Under the pieces are notes generated by a model, which did not search any database, was not told the DNA's origin, and worked only from the letters and a program-made list of their open reading frames with translations. Below, piece by piece: positions 1-5,662 of a DNA stretch of 6,237 bases. The stretch is taken from assembly GCA_006844635.1 (NCBI GenBank), contig SPJO01000134.1, positions 1 to 6,237 on the forward strand. The letters run 5' to 3'. This stretch comes from Methylophilaceae bacterium (GTDB lineage: Bacteria; Pseudomonadota; Gammaproteobacteria; Burkholderiales; Methylophilaceae). The first letter of the stretch is position 1; each line of letters begins with the position of its first letter. The position numbers and the translations under genes are program-made.

Positions 1-733
1 TTTCAGCGCGGAGTTTAGAATCGATGCCTAGGGCAGAGAAGTCATCATCATTCAAATAGGATTTTAAGGTGTTGCGAATGGTTTTTCGCCGTTGTGAAAA
101 TGCGGCGAGAACGACTTTAGATAATAAGTCTGTATCTTCAGCAACAAAAGGCATTTGTGCATGCGGTATACAGCGTACGAAAGCGGATTCTACTTTAGGC
201 GCTGGTTTGAATGCTTCGGGTGGAATGGTTAGTAAGTATTCCATTTTTAAATGGTATTGCAACATCACACTGAGCCTGCCATAAGCGGAGGTGGAGGGCG
301 CTGCCACCATGCGTTCGACCACTTCTTTTTGCAGCATAAAATGCATGTCTTGGATAACCGGTAAATTTTCTAGCAAATGAAATAAGATTGGCGTGGAAAT
401 GTTGTATGGTAAGTTGCCTGTGACACGTAGGGATTCGCCTAACGATGCAAAGTTGAATTTTAATGCGTCGACATTGTGAATCGTGAGTGTGTTTTTCTCG
501 TAGCTAGGCATGGCATATTCGACATTCATCCAGCTCACAATGTCGCGGTCAATTTCAACGACGTGTAATGCGGTAATACGGTTCAATAACGGCTTCGTCA
601 ATGCACCTAACCCTGGGCCAATTTCGACAATGGTTTGACCTTCTTCGGGTTGAATCGCCTCAATAAGACTGCTGATGATGCCTTGGTCGACTAGAAAGTT
701 CTGGCCGAATCTTTTTTTTGCTTGATGTTTCAT
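1..733 (-). CDS. rsmA: 16S rRNA (adenine(1518)-N6/adenine(1519)-N6)-dimethyltransferase, 3' end cut by window
   Basis: RsmA (KsgA) uses S-adenosylmethionine to dimethylate two adjacent adenines in the 3' terminal hairpin of 16S rRNA during late 30S assembly in the cytoplasm. About 244 codons are present and open to the left edge. Visible landmarks are the N-terminal KKRFGQNFL block (residues 6-14), the SAM-binding motif I VEIGPGLGALT (36-46), the catalytic NLPY motif followed by NISTP (107-115), the HFMLQKEVVERM block, the FKPAPKVES motif, and QRRKTIRNTLK near the end. The known family is about 270 residues, so roughly 20-30 C-terminal residues lie outside. The ATG at 733-731 overlaps the pdxA stop as ATGA, and the KKRFGQNFL block follows within a few residues, which fixes the start. 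No Shine-Dalgarno is visible, so translation probably depends on ribosomes finishing pdxA. Codons 5-8 contain an A8 run (712-719). Nothing essential appears to be missing. Confidence 0.97.
   Translation of the reverse strand, partial: MKHQAKKRFGQNFLVDQGIISSLIEAIQPEEGQTIVEIGPGLGALTKPLLNRITALHVVEIDRDIVSWMNVEYAMPSYEKNTLTIHNVDALKFNFASLGESLRVTGNLPYNISTPILFHLLENLPVIQDMHFMLQKEVVERMVAAPSTSAYGRLSVMLQYHLKMEYLLTIPPEAFKPAPKVESAFVRCIPHAQMPFVAEDTDLLSKVVLAAFSQRRKTIRNTLKSYLNDDDFSALGIDSKLRAE
730..733 (-). other. pdxA stop / rsmA start overlap (ATGA)
   Basis: The rsmA ATG (733-731) and the pdxA TGA (732-730) overlap as ATGA. The preceding bases are A/C-rich with no Shine-Dalgarno, again pointing to termination-reinitiation coupling. 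Confidence 0.8.
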
Positions 734-1722
734 GATGGTGTTTGTTGCTGATTAGCGGCTAATGATTCTGCAAGTGAGAGTGCTTCAAGCATGCTACCTA
801 GCCGGATATCCCCTGTGCCGGCTAAATCCAGTGCCGTGCCGTGGTCGACTGATGTGCGAATAATAGGGAGGCCAAGCGTAATATTCACGCCCTTGCCAAA
901 GCTGGCGTACTTTAAAACCGATAAGCCCTGGTCGTGATACATGGCTAATACGGCATCTGCCTGTTTAAGGTGATGTTCAGTAAATAAAGTATCGGCGGGT
1001 AGTGCGCCGATTAGTTGCATCCCTTCGGTGCGGAGTGTCTCAAGCACTGGGTTGATGGTCATGATTTCTTCATCGCCTAGATGCCCATCTTCACCTGCAT
1101 GTGGATTTAGACCCGCGACTAAGATACGCGGCTTACTAATATTGAATTTAGTAACCAAGTCAGCATGCAAAATACGGATGGTGTTTTCTAAGCTTGTTTT
1201 CTGAATGGCTGCTGGAACAGCTGATAGTGGTAAATGTGTGGTCGCTAAGGCAACGCGTAACCCACCACCAACCAACATCATGACCACTTGCGCTGTATGT
1301 GTCTTTTCTGCAAGAAATTCGGTATGGCCTGTGAAGGCAATGCCCGCGTCATTAATAACACCCTTATGTACTGGTGCTGTGACGATGGCATTAAATAGGC
1401 CTTGTTCACAGCCTTCAATGGCTGCGTTCAGCGTATTCAGTACATATTGACTGTTTTCTGGATTTAGTACGCCTGCTGTGACGGGTGTTGCTGTCGGTAG
1501 GTGCAGCACTCGTAGTTGTTGTTGATGTGTACGTGGAACAGTATGGTCGATAAATTCAATAGTAAGATTACGCTGCTTGGCACGTGCTTTGAGCATGTCG
1601 ACATCACCGATAATGGTGATGTCGGTATCAACGCTTTGCTTTGCTAGCATTAAGCATAAGTCTGGCCCAATGCCAGCTGGTTCGCCTGAAGTGATTGCAA
1701 TACGTGCAGTAGCGCTGTTCAC
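730..1722 (-). CDS. pdxA: 4-hydroxythreonine-4-phosphate dehydrogenase
   Basis: PdxA oxidises 4-phosphohydroxy-L-threonine with NAD(P)+. The product decarboxylates to 3-amino-1-hydroxyacetone phosphate, which PdxJ uses to make pyridoxine 5'-phosphate (DXP-dependent vitamin B6 pathway, cytoplasm). The 330 residues match the E. coli length of about 329. Near the N-terminus is TSGEPAGIGPDL (11-22). The substrate region has PVHKGVINDAG (117-127) and TGHTEF (131-136). Three metal-ligand histidines fall in TTHLP (H163), LNPHAGE (H208) and MYHDQG (H263), corresponding to E. coli H166, H211 and H266. GVNITLGLP and RTSVDHGTA follow at 278-298. The start is GTG: an in-frame TAG lies just upstream (1734-1732) and the next in-frame ATG (M25) would delete the GEPAGIGP motif. 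No Shine-Dalgarno is visible. The gene follows surA after 31 bases and overlaps rsmA by 4 bases, as expected for an operon. It appears intact. Confidence 0.97.
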   Translation of the reverse strand: MNSATARIAITSGEPAGIGPDLCLMLAKQSVDTDITIIGDVDMLKARAKQRNLTIEFIDHTVPRTHQQQLRVLHLPTATPVTAGVLNPENSQYVLNTLNAAIEGCEQGLFNAIVTAPVHKGVINDAGIAFTGHTEFLAEKTHTAQVVMMLVGGGLRVALATTHLPLSAVPAAIQKTSLENTIRILHADLVTKFNISKPRILVAGLNPHAGEDGHLGDEEIMTINPVLETLRTEGMQLIGALPADTLFTEHHLKQADAVLAMYHDQGLSVLKYASFGKGVNITLGLPIIRTSVDHGTALDLAGTGDIRLGSMLEALSLAESLAANQQQTPS

Positions 1723-1753
1723 GTTGTAGTGCTAGCGTCGCGTTAACAGTAAG
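1723..1753 (-). other. surA-pdxA intergenic gap without visible signals
   Basis: These 31 bases separate the surA TAG from the pdxA GTG. I see no terminator hairpin, no recognisable promoter and no Shine-Dalgarno before the GTG. It is short enough for co-transcription and probably for some translational coupling. Confidence 0.5.
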
Positions 1754-3085
1754 CTAGAAATCATCTTCAAGCCTAAGCTCGACAAATGCGCGGTCGCGTA
1801 TTTCGCTAATCCAATCTTGATACGCTTCTTCTGACTTTCGTGCACGAATCGCGCGTCGTGCTTTAATGCGTGCGGCATCTTTTGTCATGTCTTGTTTGCG
1901 GCGCTCTAGTACTTGAATAATATGCCAACCAAAAGGTGAGCGAATGGGCTCGCTAATTTCTTCTAAGGCTAGCGCATCCATGGCTTTTTCAAACTCAGGC
2001 ACTGTATCACCAGGATTCACCCAACCTAAGCCGCCACCACTATTTGCTGAACCGTCTTCAGAGTATTGGCGCGCTAAGTCTTCGAACGAATCGCCATTGT
2101 CTAAGCGTTCTTTTATAGACTCCATCTTTTGTTTCGCTTCTTGTTCAGAAACGACTTCATTCAGCTTCATCAGAATATGGCGCACCCGTGTTTGATCAAC
2201 AATTAAAGTTGAATCGGCAAGCCGTTTGTCTTTCACTTTAAGAATATTAAAGCCATTCGGGCTGCGCACTGGTTTTGAAACATCACCCACCTCCATGCTT
2301 TTAAGCATTTTGAATAGTGCTGGTGGAAATTGACCGCTATTACGCCAGCCCATATCGCCACCTTCTAAAGCGTTAGGTGCATCCGATAGTTTTGCGGATA
2401 CTTGTTCAAAGCTTTCGCCATCGTTGAGCAAGCCTAGCACTTCTTCTACTCTGACGCGTGCCATTTCGATATCTTCTGGTGAAGCTTCTTGCGGGGTGCG
2501 AATCAAGATGTTTGCCAATTGAAATTCTTCTTGTTGGCCGTCTTTGCTGTTTTCTTGCGTAGTCAAATAGTTATCTATTTCACCCTCGCTCACATTCACG
2601 CGTCGATTGATTTCAGATTCTTTTAATCGTGAAATGGTGATTTCATTGCGCATGTCCTCACGAAATTGTGCGAATGAGATGCCATCACCCTCTAAAGCGC
2701 TTCTGAATTCGTCTAATCCCATTTGGTTTTGCTCCGCAATACGGCTAATGGTTTTATCGAGCTGTGTATCATTTACAGTAATGCCGCGCTGCGCTGCTAG
2801 TTGTAATTGCAAGTCATCTACAATCAAACGTTCAAGAATCTGTTTTCTCAACACATCATCTGGCGGTAATTCTTTGCCTTGTTTAGTCAGCTGGTTAGAA
2901 ACCGTTTGTATTTTGACTTCGAGCTCGTGCTCGGTAATAGCATTCTTATCCACGATGGCGATGATGCGATCCATTTTAACGATGTCATCAGCGGCATTTG
3001 TGGAAATAGGTAACAATAGGCTCGCCAAGCTTAAACTTAGGATGCATATTTTCGAAAAAGTATTAACGGTGTAGTCTAGTTTCAT
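1754..3085 (-). CDS. surA: Periplasmic chaperone / peptidyl-prolyl isomerase SurA
   Basis: SurA is the main periplasmic chaperone delivering unfolded outer-membrane barrels, including LptD, to the BAM complex. At 443 residues it is slightly longer than the E. coli protein (428). A Sec signal peptide has a hydrophobic core at about residues 13-27 and probable cleavage after the A31 of STNA. The SurA N-domain spans about 36-165. Two parvulin-type domains follow at about 187-288 and 298-395, each with the GG-x-(M/L)-GW signature (242-247 and 351-355), and then the basic C-terminal helix that completes the core chaperone module. Domain 2 keeps both conserved parvulin histidines (RHILM, H303; FGWHII, H388). 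In domain 1 both positions are asparagine (ANILI, N192; GFNIL, N280), so it is probably not an active isomerase. ATG 3085-3083 overlaps the lptD stop as ATGA, with no visible Shine-Dalgarno, suggesting coupled translation from lptD. Confidence 0.97.
   Translation of the reverse strand: MKLDYTVNTFSKICILSLSLASLLLPISTNAADDIVKMDRIIAIVDKNAITEHELEVKIQTVSNQLTKQGKELPPDDVLRKQILERLIVDDLQLQLAAQRGITVNDTQLDKTISRIAEQNQMGLDEFRSALEGDGISFAQFREDMRNEITISRLKESEINRRVNVSEGEIDNYLTTQENSKDGQQEEFQLANILIRTPQEASPEDIEMARVRVEEVLGLLNDGESFEQVSAKLSDAPNALEGGDMGWRNSGQFPPALFKMLKSMEVGDVSKPVRSPNGFNILKVKDKRLADSTLIVDQTRVRHILMKLNEVVSEQEAKQKMESIKERLDNGDSFEDLARQYSEDGSANSGGGLGWVNPGDTVPEFEKAMDALALEEISEPIRSPFGWHIIQVLERRKQDMTKDAARIKARRAIRARKSEEAYQDWISEIRDRAFVELRLEDDF
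3082..3085 (-). other. lptD stop / surA start overlap (ATGA)
   Basis: The surA ATG (3085-3083) and the lptD TGA (3084-3082) share ATGA. No purine-rich Shine-Dalgarno is visible in the roughly 20 bases before the surA start, so re-initiation by ribosomes finishing lptD is the likely route. This would tie SurA output to that of LptD, its client. Confidence 0.8.
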
Positions 3086-5592
3086 TGATAGTAGTTTTGC
3101 TGTCTGTAAATGTCTGGGATTTCACTAGCACTTAAATAGCCAGGGATATCACGTCTTAATAAGTTGAGTGGGTTAGAGCCGATAGATGCTAGCCCGCCTA
3201 ACTCCAGTTGGATAAAGAAACCATAGTTAGCATTTGCGGTTGCGGTTTCGACACGTTGTACAACGGCTCTTGCTTGCCAGCAACCGGCATCATATTCAAG
3301 GCCTGCGATACTTTCAATCAAACTCTTGTTGCGAATGGAGTAATTGACACGGCCAACGCCATACCAGCCTTTGCTTAACGGCCATTGGCCTGATACGTTG
3401 ACTTGTTCTAAGAACTGTTGCGTATAACGATAGCCAGCATTAATCAGTTTGCCTGGCTCTGGGTTGTAGCGCGCTAAGATATTGGTGCGTAGTATGCCTT
3501 CTGAATCAGTGTTGTATTGCCAAAAAGCATTCAGCTTCCATTTGTTAGACAAATGGGCCGTCATCGAAGCAATAATATCCGAGTTGTTGTCTTCTGTTTG
3601 TGTGCCGCCTGGTAATGTGACTTTTTGGTCGGTAAAGTAATAGCGCTGACCAATGGTTGCCGCGAAACGTTCAATGCCTGTGTCATTGTCAATCATGCGT
3701 GTGGTAAACGCGAGGCTAAGCTGGTTGGCATTATTAATTCTGTCATCGCCAGTGAATTGGTTTTCACTGAATAAGGTGGTCATATTTAAGTCTGAGAGCG
3801 CAGTGTCGAATACAGGTAACAAATCTTGTTCTTTATCTGGGATATAAACATAAAACATGCGCGGCTCAATGGTTTGCGTATAGTTGTTTTTGACTACGTC
3901 TACATCACGCTCAAAATACAAACCACTATCGAGACTGAAAATAGGCAGTGTGCGAGTAGCTGAGTTGTTACTAACAGACTGGCCGTTAACGGTAAAATCG
4001 TTGTCACTTAAGTCATAGTAAGTTGCATGCACACCAAACTTTGGTTTGATGAAGCCATAAGACTGAACAAGTGGCACGGTGACGCTTGGGTACATCGTTA
4101 GGCGGTTACCAGTTGCAGCAACAGGCGCATCTTTGTTTTGGTCAAAGTAGGTCCATTGGCTATAAAAATCAGCCGTTAAATAATTCCATTCCTTATTCGC
4201 TGTCAAGGTTAATTGCGGTAAACGTTCATAAGGGTAGTTGGTATCGTCCAATGTTTGATATTTTTGCACCAGACCGTTGAAACGCCAGACATCACCAACA
4301 TAATCCACACGGCCAGCTTGCGGTAAGTTGACGCGACTGGTACTAATGATACGGGTCGACATATCAGAGAAGTATTCATCATCAGAAACTTTCTCGATGT
4401 TATAACCCGCTGACCAGCCATCACCAAAGCTGTGGTTATGATTGATATTAGCAAAATAACGCTCTTCACCTGTGAGGTCATCATCATGCAGATATTCAAT
4501 GCTATCAGTGCCAGAATAGTTTTCACCTAGATAACGAAATGTGCCTTGTACTTGCGGACCACGTCTACTTAAGTAGCGTAGGCCTACTGTGGCGTCTTTA
4601 TCGGGTGCGATATTGAAATAGTATGGTAGCAGGGTCTCGAAACCACTACGGCTGGTAGAGCCGATTGTCGGTGCTAAAAAGCCTGACTTACGTTCATTAT
4701 TAAATGAGAAGCTCAACCATGGCGAGTAAAGTAGTGGAACACCTTTAAACTCGACACGCGCATGTTTGGCGGTACCAGACTCAGTGTAGTCATCAATGCT
4801 AATTTCGCTGGCTTTAATATACCAGTCATCAACACCAACTTCACATGTGGTATAGCGCGCATTCTCAAGTCGTTTTTTTGAAGGTCCTTCAAAAAACACA
4901 GCTTCTGCATCACCGCGTGACGAGTTGAATTTTGGGTCTATTGATGCTTTGCCGATCGGTTTTGCTGCTTCGCGATAACTGTCTTGGTAAAGTTTCGGGT
5001 CATCCGTCAACGTCGTTTGTGTATTGAGTAATTTAGACTGTGTGTAAACAGTTGGATCATTATAGGTTTTAAACTTACTTGCCTCTTTATCATCCGTTGG
5101 CTTTTTCAAGGTGACGCTAGCGTTTCGCATTTCACCGATGCTTTCACTTAAGCGCATCTTTAATGCGGTGCCTTTGATTTCACTATCACCAAGATCCATG
5201 CGCGCATTGCCGTCTACATTTAATTCGTCATTGGGGATGTCATATTCAATTTTGTCACCATATATCTTTTGTTTGCCGCGGCTAATCACTGCATTGCCAG
5301 AAGCACGCATTTTTCTATCGAGGTAAAGATCCAACTTGTCACCTTCAATTTCAATCGCGCCAGGTTGAGCTTCTGGCTTAATTTCTTCTGGTACATGTGA
5401 CAATTGTAGTGTCATCGTTTCCGCAAACGATAATGCGCCAAAGCTAAGGCAATAGATAGCGATAAGGCTTGCAATATGCGGTTTGGCAAGCTGTTGGCAT
5501 GCCCAGTTTTTGTGTGTAAAGATATTATTCAAATGCGTTTTTGATGGTTTGTAAGAATGATAAAATCCGATATCACTCATTACGTAAAACAT
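3082..5592 (-). CDS. lptD: LPS-assembly protein LptD (outer-membrane LPS translocon barrel)
   Basis: LptD, with lipoprotein LptE, forms the outer-membrane translocon that receives LPS from the LptA bridge and inserts it in the outer leaflet. At 836 residues it exceeds E. coli LptD (784). An unusually long n-region (about 38 residues) precedes a hydrophobic core and likely cleavage after A57 (LSFA). An OstA/LptA-like jelly-roll domain covers about 78-255, interrupted by a hydrophilic stretch at about 165-222 with no counterpart in the E. coli protein as I recall it. The barrel domain runs from about 280 to 800, with recognisable VPLLYSPWL (285-293), SGFLAPTIG (303-311), LLPYYFNIAPDKDAT (321-335), YTQTIEPR (571-578) and the final strand at about 791-800. 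The mature protein has only two cysteines, C250 in YTTC and C771 in DAGCW, matching E. coli C173 and the C724/C725 pair. ATG 5592 is taken as start; ATG 5580 (M5) is an alternative. surA, whose product helps fold LptD, is coupled downstream. Confidence 0.96.
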   Translation of the reverse strand: MFYVMSDIGFYHSYKPSKTHLNNIFTHKNWACQQLAKPHIASLIAIYCLSFGALSFAETMTLQLSHVPEEIKPEAQPGAIEIEGDKLDLYLDRKMRASGNAVISRGKQKIYGDKIEYDIPNDELNVDGNARMDLGDSEIKGTALKMRLSESIGEMRNASVTLKKPTDDKEASKFKTYNDPTVYTQSKLLNTQTTLTDDPKLYQDSYREAAKPIGKASIDPKFNSSRGDAEAVFFEGPSKKRLENARYTTCEVGVDDWYIKASEISIDDYTESGTAKHARVEFKGVPLLYSPWLSFSFNNERKSGFLAPTIGSTSRSGFETLLPYYFNIAPDKDATVGLRYLSRRGPQVQGTFRYLGENYSGTDSIEYLHDDDLTGEERYFANINHNHSFGDGWSAGYNIEKVSDDEYFSDMSTRIISTSRVNLPQAGRVDYVGDVWRFNGLVQKYQTLDDTNYPYERLPQLTLTANKEWNYLTADFYSQWTYFDQNKDAPVAATGNRLTMYPSVTVPLVQSYGFIKPKFGVHATYYDLSDNDFTVNGQSVSNNSATRTLPIFSLDSGLYFERDVDVVKNNYTQTIEPRMFYVYIPDKEQDLLPVFDTALSDLNMTTLFSENQFTGDDRINNANQLSLAFTTRMIDNDTGIERFAATIGQRYYFTDQKVTLPGGTQTEDNNSDIIASMTAHLSNKWKLNAFWQYNTDSEGILRTNILARYNPEPGKLINAGYRYTQQFLEQVNVSGQWPLSKGWYGVGRVNYSIRNKSLIESIAGLEYDAGCWQARAVVQRVETATANANYGFFIQLELGGLASIGSNPLNLLRRDIPGYLSASEIPDIYRQQNYYQ
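4874..4896. repeat. Perfect 11-base inverted repeat with 1-base centre inside lptD
   Basis: TTTTTTGAAGG (4874-4884) and CCTTCAAAAAA (4886-4896) are exact inverted copies around T4885. In lptD they encode residues 233-240 (FFEGPSKK), next to the conserved YTTC region. As RNA, ten pairs could form with a three-base loop. The outer six pairs are all A-U and no U-tract follows a GC-rich stem, so it is not a normal intrinsic terminator. Function unknown; it may be a consequence of the coding sequence. Confidence 0.6.
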
Positions 5593-5612
5593 CTGGCAGT
5601 TATGCCTGCCAA
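5593..5612. repeat. Inverted repeat / potential hairpin abutting the lptD start codon
   Basis: TGGCAG (5594-5599) and CTGCCA (5606-5611) are perfect inverted copies separated by six bases. On the lptD mRNA an additional U-G pair (5612 with 5593) would make a seven-pair stem ending directly before ATG 5592. The only Shine-Dalgarno-like bases (AGG, 5607-5605) sit partly in the stem. On DNA the repeat overlaps the predicted amgK -35 box. It could be an mRNA structure limiting lptD initiation, a protein-binding site, or chance. Confidence 0.5.
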
Positions 5613-5633
5613 TGGACGAAACGACATTATAAT
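5606..5633 (+). promoter_or_regulatory. Predicted sigma70-type promoter for the amgK-like gene
   Basis: A perfect TATAAT -10 hexamer lies at 5628-5633. CTGCCA at 5606-5611 matches four of six positions of the TTGACA -35 consensus with a 16-base spacer. Transcription would start near 5640, leaving a leader of roughly 22 bases that contains the ribosome binding site. The -35 box coincides with one arm of the inverted repeat at 5593-5612, so anything binding that repeat could affect this promoter. This is a prediction from sequence only. Confidence 0.6.
5626..5631 (-). promoter_or_regulatory. Predicted -10 element for the lptD operon, sharing the symmetric site
   Basis: Because CATTATAATG (5625-5634) is a perfect palindrome, TATAAT also reads on the minus strand at 5631-5626. 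A start near 5619 would give a lptD leader of about 27 bases. No good -35 is visible at the usual distance (the 17-base spacing gives TTCTTT), and there is no TG extension, so this direction may be weaker or need an activator. No sequence resembling a sigma-E promoter was recognised, although lptD belongs to that regulon in E. coli. Confidence 0.45.
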
Positions 5634-5651
5634 GCGTAACATCAAATTAAA

Positions 5652-5656
5652 GAAGG
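5652..5656 (+). promoter_or_regulatory. Ribosome binding site of the amgK-like gene
   Basis: GAAGG with a six-base spacer to GTG 5663 is a good Shine-Dalgarno match. It supports the GTG start. It is the only clear ribosome binding site in the window. Confidence 0.75.
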
Positions 5657-5662
5657 TACTTT

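Noticed and set aside
69..284. Short plus-strand open frame opposite rsmA
   Set aside because: It is antisense to the conserved C-terminal RsmA motifs and has no features of its own.
712..719. A8 run at codons 5-8 of rsmA as a phase-variation or frameshift site
   Set aside because: A -1 slip leads to a stop after about 18 codons, giving no useful product. The run encodes the conserved basic KKR of the family and an essential-type gene is an unlikely phase-variation target.
1205..1450. 81-codon plus-strand open frame opposite pdxA
   Set aside because: Antisense to the conserved metal-site region of PdxA, with no start signal or domain.
2607..3074. 155-codon open frame on the plus strand opposite surA
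   Set aside because: It lies wholly antisense to a well-supported gene, its translation is Ser/Cys/Ile-rich low-complexity text typical of shadows, and it has no recognisable motif.
4209..4526. 105-codon minus-strand open frame in another frame of lptD, with a hydrophobic start
   Set aside because: The lptD frame is conserved through here; the alternative protein has no family resemblance and no ribosome binding site was recognised.
4874..4896. Intrinsic terminator within lptD
   Set aside because: The stem is mostly A-U with a short GC centre and is not followed by a U-tract on either strand.
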